Positions 36,843-44,761 of a DNA stretch of 64,000 nt are shown here, in pieces. How positions within the stretch are numbered: the first letter of the stretch is position 1; each line of letters begins with the position of its first letter. Below the pieces are notes generated by a model. The model saw nothing but the letters and a program-made list of their open reading frames with translations, was not told the DNA's origin and made no database searches. The position numbers and the translations under genes were made by a program. Source of the stretch: G965213525 sp965213525 (GTDB lineage: Bacteria; Actinomycetota; Acidimicrobiia; Acidimicrobiales; Poriferisodalaceae). The stretch lies in the NCBI GenBank assembly GCA_965213525.1, contig OZ243889.1:682001-746000 (forward strand), read 5' to 3'.

Positions 36843-37513
36843 CGAGCGTCGGGGGGCGGCTCGGTCGACGGGCCCACGTGGGCGGCTAGCCAGCCGTTCA
36901 GCTCGGCGGCGGCGTCCCACACGTCGGTGATGCGAGCCAGCGCCCGCCGGGTCGAGAGCCACGGGCCGGAGCCGTGGTGGCGCGAGATCATCAGGCCCTT
37001 GTGGCGCAGCAGCTCGATGCGGGGGTGATCCACCGGGTAGCCCCGGGGCGCCCGCTTCAGGGGAGCGGCCACCGCCCCGACCTCGGCCCAGCGGGGCAGC
37101 TCGGCCAGCACGTCGGCCAGGTCGTCGCCGGCGCCGCCGTCCACGGCCCGGCGGTACCGGTCGAGCTGGTCGCGCTCCATGACCGGGTAGCCCGAAGCGG
37201 CCAGCAGCCCGTCGGCGTCGATGTGGAGGTAGTAGGACTCGCCGCCCTCGCCCTCGGTGACCGCGCCCTGGTTGGTCTTGTAGGGCGTCTTGTCCTTGGC
37301 GAAGCGGACGTCGCGGTGGGGTCGGAACACCCGCAGCGGGCCGTAGCGATCGCCGACCTCGGCTGCGAGCCGGTCGAACGGGTCGCGCACCGAGGATGAC
37401 CAGCGCGCCCGGTTGGCCTCCCAGAACGCCTTGGTGTTGTCGGCCTCCAGCTCGGCGTAGACGGCCAGGGCGTCGGGGGCCCATCCCTCGAAGCGCCCCT
37501 CGATCACGCTCAC
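36839..37513 (-). CDS. DUF2461 family protein
   Basis: A 224-residue cytosolic protein of the DUF2461 (TIGR02453) family, widely conserved but without a known function. Recognisable segments are ADNTKAFWEANRARW near the N-terminus, then RPHRDVRFAKDKTPYKTNQG, GESYYLHIDADGLLAASGYP and a C-terminal helix with HHGSGPWLSTRRAL. GTG 37513 overlaps the stop of the GGCT-like gene and its own stop overlaps the next ATG, so three minus-strand genes look translationally coupled. Confidence 0.8.
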   Translation of the reverse strand: MSVIEGRFEGWAPDALAVYAELEADNTKAFWEANRARWSSSVRDPFDRLAAEVGDRYGPLRVFRPHRDVRFAKDKTPYKTNQGAVTEGEGGESYYLHIDADGLLAASGYPVMERDQLDRYRRAVDGGAGDDLADVLAELPRWAEVGAVAAPLKRAPRGYPVDHPRIELLRHKGLMISRHHGSGPWLSTRRALARITDVWDAAAELNGWLAAHVGPSTEPPPDAR

Positions 37514-37872
37514 GCCTGCTCGACGCCGGTCCACGCCGTGATCGGGTCCAGCCCCGCCGGGTCAGCGCGCAGCTCATAGGACCACGCCGGCCGGCCGACC
37601 GACATCTCGACGCGCACCCGGGCGAACAGCTCGGGACCCTCGACCTCGTCGAGCAGCTCCAGGGTCTCGGCACAGCTCGTGGCCTCGAGGCGCAGCCCCC
37701 AGCCAGGGATCCTTCCCGGCCGGTCGAAGCGGGCGCCGGGGTAGCCGCGTCCGGTGTCATAGAGCTGCCCGACGACGACGTCTTGCCACTGCTCGGTGAC
37801 CCGGTCCGCCACGAGGCGCCAACGCAGGTGGCCGGGCATCAGGGTGCCGTAGACGAACACGTCGTGGATCAC
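37510..37872 (-). CDS. Gamma-glutamylcyclotransferase-like (AIG2) protein
   Basis: A 120-residue protein of the GGCT-like fold. It opens with HDVFVYGTLMPGHLRWRLV, which is the substrate-binding YGTL loop. VVGQLYDTGRGYPGARFD follows, then the acidic site LELLDEVEGPELFARVRVE, where the catalytic Glu is expected. The real substrate may be a gamma-glutamylamine or something unrelated. GTG 37872 is chosen because YGTL normally lies within the first ten residues. Confidence 0.8.
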   Translation of the reverse strand: MIHDVFVYGTLMPGHLRWRLVADRVTEQWQDVVVGQLYDTGRGYPGARFDRPGRIPGWGLRLEATSCAETLELLDEVEGPELFARVRVEMSVGRPAWSYELRADPAGLDPITAWTGVEQA

Positions 37873-37934
37873 CCCACCGCCCCGCCCTCCGGGGCCGGCG
37901 GCGTCACCGACGAAGCGGCGCCGATCGCCTGTCG

Positions 37935-39092
37935 TCACGGGGTGAAGCAGATCTTGACCGATCCCCGCCGGCCCGCCTCGGCGGCGTGGGCGATGGCCTC
38001 GGTGTAGCGACCGAGCGGGTACGTCGCCGACACGAGCCGACCGAGGTCGGCCTGGCGGACGAGATCGGTGGCCAGGTCGAAGGTGTGGACGTCGTGCCCA
38101 CCGTGGTGCTCGCGCCCGTAGGTGTAGGCGCCCACCAGTTCGACCTCTCGGTGCCACAGGCAGGTGAGGTCCAGCTCGACTCGGCCCGGCATCCCGAGCA
38201 GCACGATCCGCCCGCGTGGCCGGGTCACCGCCAGCGCGTCCTCGAGGCTGGCCGAGGAGCCGACGGCGTCGATGACCACGTCGAGCCCGCCGGACAGTCC
38301 CTGGCCGATCACCCTGGACCCGGTGAGGCGGCGGGCCGCCCGGCGGGCCTCGTCAGGAACTGCGACCAAGGTGGCGCCGAGCTCGGCGGCCCAGCGCCGC
38401 TGGTGGGGGTGCTTGGCCACGGCGAGCACGTCGCCCGCGTCGGTGAGGTGGCTCGCAGCGGCGATCGAGGCCAGGCCCATCGTGCCGGCACCGATGACCC
38501 CGACCCGGTCACCTCCGCTCACCCCGGCCCGCAGGACGGCGTGGACGGCGCTGGCCACCGGCTCGATCATCACCGCGGCTTCGTCGGTGAGGTCGTCGTC
38601 GAGGTGGTGCAGCTGAGATGGATGAGCGACGAACCGCTCGGCCCACCCCCCGCCGGTGTCGGCGCAGGCACCGGTCTGCAGGCCGGGCTGCAGGTGCCCG
38701 GTGACGAGGTGGCCGTAGTCGTGGCCGGCGGCCGGGGCCGCATCGGGCCACGGCGCGACCTCGCCGCGGGCGGCGTGGCCGAGCACGGGCTCGAGCACCA
38801 CCCGCGCCCCGTCGGGGGTGGTCGCCACCACCTCGTGACCGGGGGTGAACGGAAACGAGACGAGCGGCTCGAAGTAGCGGGTCGAGCGCCCGTCGATGGT
38901 GTCCAGGTCAGAGCCGCAGATGCCCGAGAGGCGGGTCTCGAGGGTCACCCACTCCGGGGTGGGCGGCTCGGGGGCGGCGACGTCACGCAGGCGCAGCGGT
39001 CCGACCTCCGCGCCGGCTCCGGGTCGCCACCTGGAGGCGACCACGGCCGCGGCATATCGCAGCTCCTTGCGCTCCATGACCAGGGCCTTCAC
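37935..39092 (-). CDS. Zinc-dependent medium-chain alcohol dehydrogenase
   Basis: An NAD(P)-dependent MDR dehydrogenase of 385 residues. The catalytic zinc site is visible in LSGICGSDLDTIDG and PFTPGHEVVA, with an active-site Glu in MIEPVASAVHAVLRAGV. The nucleotide motif is GVIGAGTMGLASIAAASHL. The segment usually holding the four structural-zinc cysteines is short and has lost that pattern (only CADTGGGWAERF remains). GTG 39092 is selected since it gives MKALVMERKELRYAAA, the common MDR start. Substrate unknown. It has its own divergent promoter region against the HD gene (39093-39209). Confidence 0.85.
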   Translation of the reverse strand: MKALVMERKELRYAAAVVASRWRPGAGAEVGPLRLRDVAAPEPPTPEWVTLETRLSGICGSDLDTIDGRSTRYFEPLVSFPFTPGHEVVATTPDGARVVLEPVLGHAARGEVAPWPDAAPAAGHDYGHLVTGHLQPGLQTGACADTGGGWAERFVAHPSQLHHLDDDLTDEAAVMIEPVASAVHAVLRAGVSGGDRVGVIGAGTMGLASIAAASHLTDAGDVLAVAKHPHQRRWAAELGATLVAVPDEARRAARRLTGSRVIGQGLSGGLDVVIDAVGSSASLEDALAVTRPRGRIVLLGMPGRVELDLTCLWHREVELVGAYTYGREHHGGHDVHTFDLATDLVRQADLGRLVSATYPLGRYTEAIAHAAEAGRRGSVKICFTP

Positions 39093-39130
39093 CGATGACA
39101 AGCTACTCGACCTGTCAGCGGGCACCCGGG

Positions 39131-39136
39131 TAGCAT
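39131..39136 (+). promoter_or_regulatory. Putative -10 box for the HD-domain gene
   Basis: TAGCAT lies 4 nt before GTG 39141 and 73 nt before GTG 39210. The short distance to the first makes a normal leader to the second more likely. Confidence 0.3.
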
Positions 39137-39209
39137 CGTCGTGCGTCTCGGCCACGGGAGCCGCCCGCGCCCCGTCCGCCCGCCTCGTCCTCACACCCCC
39201 GGAGCCGTC

Positions 39210-39998
39210 GTGCCGCGCCCCACCGTCCCAGCCGACCGCCTGGCAGTGCTGGTGTCGGACCCCGATCCGACCGCCGCGCTGTGGGCGGCGGTCGACGACG
39301 GAGAGATGCAGGAGCTGGCTCCTGAGCTGATGGCGCTGCGGATGGAGCAGGACCCCATCCACCGGCACAAGGACGTCTTGGCCCACACCGTTGCGGTGAC
39401 CGCCAAGACCCGTCCCGAGCTCGTCGTGCGCCTCGGCGCGCTGTTCCACGACGTCGGCAAGCCCCGGACCAAGCGCATCATCGACGGCGAGGTCACCTTC
39501 CGCCACCACGAGGCGGTGGGGGCGCGCATGACCCGCCGCCGGCTCGCCGCGCTCGGCTTCGACGACGACCACGTCGAGCGCGTCGTCCGCCTCGTCGAGC
39601 TGTCGGGCCGCTTCAAGGGCTACAGCGACGGGTGGAGCGACGCCGCGGTCCGCCGGTACGCCCGTGACGCCGGCCCCCTGCTCGGCGAGCTGAACCACCT
39701 GGTGCGCTGTGACTGCACCACCCGGGATCCTCGCAAGGTCGCCGCCCTCCAAGACGCCATGGACGATCTGGAGCGGCGCATCGTGGCGCTCGCCCGTGAC
39801 GACGCCTCCGCCCGTGAGCGGCCCGACGTCGACGGGGGTGAGGTCATGGCCTTCCTCGGCCTCGAGCCGGGCCCTGCGGTCGGCCAGGCGCTGTCGTTCC
39901 TGCTCGCCGAGCGTCGGCGTGACGGCGAGCTCGGTCGCGAGGAGGCGCTGCGGCGCCTGAAGCTGTGGTGGAACGATCGGGACCGGCCCGGGGGGTGA
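39210..39998 (+). CDS. HD-domain protein resembling the C-terminal half of CCA-adding enzyme
   Basis: This 262-residue protein contains an HD phosphohydrolase domain. MEQDPIHRHKDVLAHTVAV supplies the first His, LGALFHDVGKPRTKR the HD pair, and FRHHEAVGARMTRRRL the next His. A helical tail follows that resembles the RNA-binding part of bacterial CCA-adding or poly(A) polymerases (LVRCDCTTRDPRKVAALQ, and the end LKLWWNDRDR). No nucleotidyltransferase GSxxRD head precedes it. It may be a stand-alone phosphatase/phosphodiesterase derived from such an enzyme. The start is uncertain. GTG 39210 has GGAG five bases upstream. Confidence 0.8.
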   Translation: MPRPTVPADRLAVLVSDPDPTAALWAAVDDGEMQELAPELMALRMEQDPIHRHKDVLAHTVAVTAKTRPELVVRLGALFHDVGKPRTKRIIDGEVTFRHHEAVGARMTRRRLAALGFDDDHVERVVRLVELSGRFKGYSDGWSDAAVRRYARDAGPLLGELNHLVRCDCTTRDPRKVAALQDAMDDLERRIVALARDDASARERPDVDGGEVMAFLGLEPGPAVGQALSFLLAERRRDGELGREEALRRLKLWWNDRDRPGG

Positions 39999-40066
39999 GG
40001 TCCCGGCGACGGAGTCGCCAGCAGGGTGGGTGAGGGGCGGCCGGGGAGCCGGCCGAGGCGACGGCC

Positions 40067-40083
40067 TTGCAAGATGATGCACG
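40067..40083 (+). promoter_or_regulatory. ARG-box-like operator before argC
   Basis: The stretch contains TGCA-N6-TGCA (40068-40081) inside an imperfect palindrome (TTGCA ... TGCAC). It is visibly AT-richer than its surroundings, and ends six bases before the argC ATG. It fits the actinobacterial ArgR half-site pattern (TGCAT with ATGCA). A repressor bound here would block the ribosome site and any promoter just upstream. Confidence 0.6.
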
Positions 40084-40086
40084 TTG

Positions 40087-41118
40087 ATGGATGATGACGC
40101 GGTGCGCACGGTCGGGGTGGTCGGAGCATCGGGGTTCGCCGGGGCCGAGGTGCTGCGACTCGTCCACGACCACCCCGACCTCGACGTGCGGGTGGCCACC
40201 GGCGATTCCCACGCCGGCATTGCCGTCGCTGACCTCTACCCCCACCTGGCGGCCGGCTACCCCGAGCTGACCCTGGTCACCCACGACCCCCACGCGCTCG
40301 ACGGGCTCGACGTCGTGGTCCTGGCGTTGCCCCACGGGGTGAGCGGCGGGCTCGCCGGTGACCTCGTCGACCGGGTCGGCGTCGTCATCGACCTCGCCGC
40401 GGACTTCCGACTCAACGACGCCGCCCTCTACGACGAGTGGTACGGGGCGCCGCATCCCGCCCCCGAGCTGCTCGACCGCTTCGTCTACGGCCTGCCCGAG
40501 CTGTTCGCCGACGATCTCGACGGGGCGACGTGCGTGGCCATGGCCGGGTGCTACCCGACGGCGGCCGCGCTGGCGATCGCCCCGATGGTCCGCAGCGGCC
40601 TCGTCGAGCCCGGCGGCGTGATCGTCGACGCGGTGAGCGGGGTGTCAGGAGCGGGCCGCAAGCTCGACCACGCCACGTCGTTCACCACCGCTGACGGCAA
40701 CGTCGCCGCGTACGGCCTGCCCCGTCATCGCCACACCCCTGAGATCGAACAGGCCACCGGTGCCACCGTGGTGTTCACCCCCCACCTCGTGCCGATGGCC
40801 CGGGGGATCCTCGCGACGTGCTACCTGTCCGCAGTCGGTGAGACCAGCACGGGCGAGGTGCTCGACGTCTTGGCCCGCGCCTACGCCGATGCGCCGTTCG
40901 TCGTGGTCTCCGAACGGCTCCCATCGACCAAGGCGACGACGGGATCCAACACCTGTCACCTCGGCGCCCGCCACGACGAGCGCACCGGCACCACCGTGGT
41001 GATCGCGGCGATCGACAACCTCGTCAAGGGCACCAGCGGACAGGCCATCCAGGTGCTGAACCGGCTGGCCGGTCGCGACGAGACGACCGGACTGACGGTC
41101 TGTGGGGTCTCGCCATGA
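40087..41118 (+). CDS. argC: N-acetyl-gamma-glutamyl-phosphate reductase
   Basis: NADPH-dependent reductase of arginine synthesis. The 343 residues show the nucleotide motif GVVGASGFAGAEVLRLV, the catalytic Cys in AMAGCYPTAAALAI and the segment VSGVSGAGRKLDHATSF. The catalytic His is in TPHLVPMARGILATCYL. ATG 40087 is preferred. TTG at 40084 would add one residue. It is first in the arg operon, and argB follows with an ATGA overlap. Confidence 0.96.
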   Translation: MDDDAVRTVGVVGASGFAGAEVLRLVHDHPDLDVRVATGDSHAGIAVADLYPHLAAGYPELTLVTHDPHALDGLDVVVLALPHGVSGGLAGDLVDRVGVVIDLAADFRLNDAALYDEWYGAPHPAPELLDRFVYGLPELFADDLDGATCVAMAGCYPTAAALAIAPMVRSGLVEPGGVIVDAVSGVSGAGRKLDHATSFTTADGNVAAYGLPRHRHTPEIEQATGATVVFTPHLVPMARGILATCYLSAVGETSTGEVLDVLARAYADAPFVVVSERLPSTKATTGSNTCHLGARHDERTGTTVVIAAIDNLVKGTSGQAIQVLNRLAGRDETTGLTVCGVSP

Positions 41119-42164
41119 GCCAGTCCGCGCTCCAGGGGACCGACCCACACGACCGGGCCGCGCATCGCGCCGAGGTGCTCGTCGAGGCGCTTCCCTACAT
41201 CCGCCGCTTCAACGCCAGCATCGTCGTCGTCAAGTACGGCGGCAACGCCATGGTCGACCCGGCCCTGGCCCGCTCGTTCGCCGAGGACGTCGTGTTGCTG
41301 CACGCCGTCGGGCTGCGCCCGGTCGTCGTGCACGGCGGCGGTCCCCAGATCGGTGAGCTGATGGGGCGGCTCGGCAAGGTGCCCGAGTTCCGCCAGGGCC
41401 TGCGGGTCACCGACGCCGAGACGCTCGACATCGCCCGCATGGTGCTGGTCGGCAAGGTCAACCGCGACATCGTGGGCGCCATCAACGCCATCGCCCCGGT
41501 GGCGGTGGGGATGTCGGGCGAGGACGGCGGCCTGATCGAGGCGGCGGCCCGTGACCCCGAGCTCGGTTTCGTGGGGGACGTGCGTGCGGTGCACCCCGCC
41601 CTCGTGCAGCGCCTGTTGGGCGACCACCTCGTCCCGGTCGTGTCGACCATCGGGGCCGATCTCAGCGGCCAGGCGTTCAACATCAACGCCGACACCGTGG
41701 CTGCGGCGCTCGCTGCCGCGCTCGGCGCCGACAAGCTCGTCTACCTGACCGACGTGCCCGGGCTGCTGCGCGACGTCGACGATCCGTCGAGCCTGATGTC
41801 TCGACTCACCGTCGACGAGGTCGTCGAGCTGCGCGACGCCGGCTCCCTGAGCGGCGGGATGATCCCCAAGATCGACGGCTGCGTGCACGCCGTGCGCTAC
41901 GGGGTGGGGCGCACCCACCTGCTCGACGGCCGGATCCCCCACGTCGTGCTCGTCGAGCTGTTCACCGAATCGGGGATCGGCACGATGATCACCGCTGACA
42001 CGGTGCCCGTCGAGAGCGATCGCTCCGACCCGATCCGGCCGGTCCCCGCCCCCGACGGCGCGGCGCCCGCACCGACGACCACGACCCCGGTCCCCGCCGG
42101 CGCTGCGCCCGCATCGTCGAGCGCAGGACCCGTCCAGGCCCCTGGAGAGGAGCAGCCGAGGTGA
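41115..42164 (+). CDS. argB: Acetylglutamate kinase with a long C-terminal tail
   Basis: Phosphorylates N-acetylglutamate. The arginine-sensitive form is the usual flux control point. The core (about 295 residues) has VVKYGGNAMVDPALARSF, VVHGGGPQIGELM and the ATP-site segments DVPGLLRDVDDPSSL and LSGGMIPKIDGCVHAV. A further 50 residues or so form a Pro/Ala/Thr-rich tail (from about residue 300) not found in the family, encoded just before the argD start. The GTGA overlap with argD is retained. In most actinobacteria argJ lies between argC and argB; here it is missing. Confidence 0.96.
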   Translation: MSQSALQGTDPHDRAAHRAEVLVEALPYIRRFNASIVVVKYGGNAMVDPALARSFAEDVVLLHAVGLRPVVVHGGGPQIGELMGRLGKVPEFRQGLRVTDAETLDIARMVLVGKVNRDIVGAINAIAPVAVGMSGEDGGLIEAAARDPELGFVGDVRAVHPALVQRLLGDHLVPVVSTIGADLSGQAFNINADTVAAALAAALGADKLVYLTDVPGLLRDVDDPSSLMSRLTVDEVVELRDAGSLSGGMIPKIDGCVHAVRYGVGRTHLLDGRIPHVVLVELFTESGIGTMITADTVPVESDRSDPIRPVPAPDGAAPAPTTTTPVPAGAAPASSSAGPVQAPGEEQPR

Positions 42165-43333
42165 CCAGCCCCGTCATCGACACCCCGCTGATGAACACCT
42201 ACCCGCCCCACCACACGGTCTTCGTGCGGGGGGCGGGCACCGAGCTCTTCGACGCAGCTGGCCGGCGCCACCTCGACTTCTTGTGCGGTCTCGCCGTCAC
42301 CTCACTGGGCCACGCCCACCCGGCGGTCACCGAGGCGATCGGTGACCAGGCCGCCACGCTGGTGCACGTCTCGAACCTGTTCGGCACCACGGTCGGTCCC
42401 GAGGTCGCCGCCACCATCGACGGGCTCCACGGCGGCGGCGGCAGGGTGTTCTTCGCCAACAGCGGCGCCGAGGCCAACGAGGCGGCGCTGAAGTTGGCCC
42501 GCCGCCACGGCGGCTACGGCCGCCACGTCGTGGTCAGCACCTACGGGTCGTTCCACGGGCGCACGCTCGCCACGCTGGCCGCCACGGGCCAGCCGACCAA
42601 GCACGAGCCGTTCGCCCCCATGCCCGAAGGGTTCCGCCACGTCGCCGTCGATGACCTCGACGCCATGGAGCGGGCCGTCGACGACACCGTCGCAGGCGTC
42701 CTCGTCGAGGTCGTGCGGGGCGAGGGCGGTGTCGAGGTCGCCGACGCCGACTGGTTGAGCGGCGTCGCCCGCATCTGTGGTGACCGGGGCGCCCTGCTCA
42801 TGATCGACGAGATCCAGACCGGGCTCGCCCGCACCGGCCGGTGGTGGGCCTACGAGCACTTCGGACTGGTCCCCGACGTCGTCACGATGGCCAAGGCGCT
42901 CGGCAACGGCGTGCCCATCGGGGCGTGCTGGGCCCGTGGTGAGGTGGCGGCGTCGATGCGACCCGGCGACCACGGCTCGACCTTCGGCGGCCAGCCCCTC
43001 GCCGCTGCCGCGGCCCGGGCCGTGCTGGCGGTGATGGCCGAAATCGACGCCCCCGCCCGTGCCGCGGCGGCCGGACAGCGGCTGCGCAGCGAGCTCGAAC
43101 GACGTGCCTGGGTGAGCGAGGTGCGGGGGTTGGGGCTGCTCCTGGCCGCCGAGCTCGACCCGGCGACCCTCGACGGGCGCAGCGCCCCGCAGGTCGCAGC
43201 CGAGCTGCTCGCCGCCGGTCTCATCGTCAACGGGGTGACCCCAACCGCCCTGCGCCTCGCCCCGCCGCTGATCGTCACCGACGACGAGATCGACGAGGCG
43301 CTGGCCATCTGCGACGCCGTGGTCCCCAGGTGA
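42161..43333 (+). CDS. argD: Acetylornithine aminotransferase
   Basis: PLP-dependent class III aminotransferase of 390 residues. Key parts are LCGLAVTSLGHAHPAVTEAI, the cofactor loop FANSGAEANEAALKLAR, the Asp in LLMIDEIQTGLARTG and the Schiff-base Lys in TMAKALGNGVPIG, then STFGGQPLAAAAARAVL. Start GTG 42161 is fixed by the argB overlap and the family N-terminus. Confidence 0.96.
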   Translation: MTSPVIDTPLMNTYPPHHTVFVRGAGTELFDAAGRRHLDFLCGLAVTSLGHAHPAVTEAIGDQAATLVHVSNLFGTTVGPEVAATIDGLHGGGGRVFFANSGAEANEAALKLARRHGGYGRHVVVSTYGSFHGRTLATLAATGQPTKHEPFAPMPEGFRHVAVDDLDAMERAVDDTVAGVLVEVVRGEGGVEVADADWLSGVARICGDRGALLMIDEIQTGLARTGRWWAYEHFGLVPDVVTMAKALGNGVPIGACWARGEVAASMRPGDHGSTFGGQPLAAAAARAVLAVMAEIDAPARAAAAGQRLRSELERRAWVSEVRGLGLLLAAELDPATLDGRSAPQVAAELLAAGLIVNGVTPTALRLAPPLIVTDDEIDEALAICDAVVPR

Positions 43334-44241
43334 GCGGGCGGCGGCCAGCGGGCGCGGCGCGCGACCTCCTGGACATCGACGACCTCGACCCCGATGAGCT
43401 GGTCGAGGTGCTCGACCTCTCCGAGCGCGCCGACCTGGCCCCCACCCTGACGGGCGAGGGTGTCGCCCTCGTGTTCACCAAGCCCTCGGCGCGGACCCGC
43501 AGCTCGATGGAGCTCGCGGTGATCGCCCTCGGCGGGCACCCGGTCACGATCCGCCCCGACGAGATCGGGATCGACACCCGTGAGACCGCCGAGGACGTCG
43601 CCCGCACGCTGGCCGCCTACCACTCGCTGATCGCCGCCCGGGTGCACCACCACCGCCACCTCGAGCGCATGGCGGCCGCCGTGGAGGTGCCCGTCGTCAA
43701 CCTGCTGTCCGACGAGGGGCACCCGGTGCAGGCACTCGCCGACCTGTTGACGATCCGCCAGCACCTCGGCGCCCTGGCCGGACGATCGGTCGCCTACGTC
43801 GGCGACGCCAACAACGTGTGCCGGTCGTTGATGATCGGTGCGGCGATGGTCGGGATGCGGGGCCGGGTGGCCTCACCGCCCGGGTACGACCTCAGCGACG
43901 CCGATCTCGATCACCTGCGAGGCCTCGGCATGGACGTCGTGTCGACCCACGTCCCCGAAGAGGCCGTCGCCGGTGCCGACGTCGTCTACACCGACGCGTG
44001 GACCTCGATGGGTCAAGAGGACGAGGCGGCCGCCCGGCGGCGGGACTTCGACGGGTTCACCATCGACGCCGCCCTGTTCGCCGAGGCCGCACCCGAGGCG
44101 GTGTTCCTGCACTGCCTCCCCGCCCACCGCGGTGAGGAGGTCACCGACGAGGTCATCGACGGCGAGCGCAGCCTCGTGTGGGCCCAAGCCGCCAACCGTC
44201 TGCACTCCGCCCGCGGCCTGCTGTCCTTCCTCACCCGATGA
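43330..44241 (+). CDS. argF: Ornithine carbamoyltransferase
   Basis: Uses carbamoyl phosphate made by CarAB upstream in the window to make citrulline. The 303 residues show the carbamoyl-phosphate motif KPSARTRSSMELAVI (SARTR instead of STRTR) and HPVQALADLLTI. The ornithine site is in DAWTSMGQEDE, and the catalytic Cys in FLHCLPAHRGEEV. The GTG start overlaps the argD stop. Confidence 0.96.
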   Translation: MSGRRPAGAARDLLDIDDLDPDELVEVLDLSERADLAPTLTGEGVALVFTKPSARTRSSMELAVIALGGHPVTIRPDEIGIDTRETAEDVARTLAAYHSLIAARVHHHRHLERMAAAVEVPVVNLLSDEGHPVQALADLLTIRQHLGALAGRSVAYVGDANNVCRSLMIGAAMVGMRGRVASPPGYDLSDADLDHLRGLGMDVVSTHVPEEAVAGADVVYTDAWTSMGQEDEAAARRRDFDGFTIDAALFAEAAPEAVFLHCLPAHRGEEVTDEVIDGERSLVWAQAANRLHSARGLLSFLTR

Positions 44242-44275
44242 GCGTGGCTGGGCACCGAGCGCTCGCTGGCGAACC

Positions 44276-44761
44276 GTGAGCGCGCAGCCGATGGGGCGCA
44301 CCCAGCGCCAGCACCTCATCGAACGCCTGCTCGCCGAGCACCCCGTGGCGAGCCAGACGCGTCTGGTCGAGCTGCTCGGCACCGAGGGGGTCGAGGCCAC
44401 CCAGGCCACGGTCTCGCGCGACCTCGACGCGCTGGGGGCGGTCAAGGTGCGCGTCCCCGGCGGTCCGAGCGTGTACGCCGTCCCCGAGATCGCTCACCAG
44501 CGGGTCGCTCCCGACGAGCACCTGCGCCGGGTGCTGTCGGACTGGGTGGTCTCGGTGGCGGTGACCCCGCCGCTCGTCGTGTTGCGGACGCCCCCGGGTT
44601 CAGCGCACGTCGTCGCCTCCGCGCTCGATCGGGCGTCACGCCCCGAGGTGCTCGGCACCGTGGCGGGCGACGACACGATCCTGGTGGCGGTGGCAGCTGA
44701 CCACGACGTCCACGGGCTCGCTGCCCTCGTGCGCGACCTCGCCGGGCTGGGTGCCCCGTGA
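44276..44761 (+). CDS. argR: Arginine repressor
   Basis: Hexameric transcriptional regulator that binds ARG boxes when arginine is present. The 161 residues have an N-terminal winged helix (RQHLIERLLAEHPVASQTRL, then ATQATVSRDLDALGAVKV) and a C-terminal oligomerisation domain with the arginine-binding GTVAGDDTILVAV. The start is GTG 44276 or ATG 44291, both in frame. It sits inside the operon it should control, and the ARG-box-like site before argC is its likely target, giving feedback on its own synthesis. Confidence 0.95.
   Translation: MSAQPMGRTQRQHLIERLLAEHPVASQTRLVELLGTEGVEATQATVSRDLDALGAVKVRVPGGPSVYAVPEIAHQRVAPDEHLRRVLSDWVVSVAVTPPLVVLRTPPGSAHVVASALDRASRPEVLGTVAGDDTILVAVAADHDVHGLAALVRDLAGLGAP

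Noticed and set aside
35841..40220. Single very long minus-strand frames through this region
   Set aside because: They join real genes to shadow sequence by chance absence of stops in GC-rich DNA. Recognisable domains occupy only the parts reported.
43838..44275. Long frame running from inside argF into argR
   Set aside because: The first 145 codons are an out-of-frame reading of argF. ArgR homology begins at 44291.
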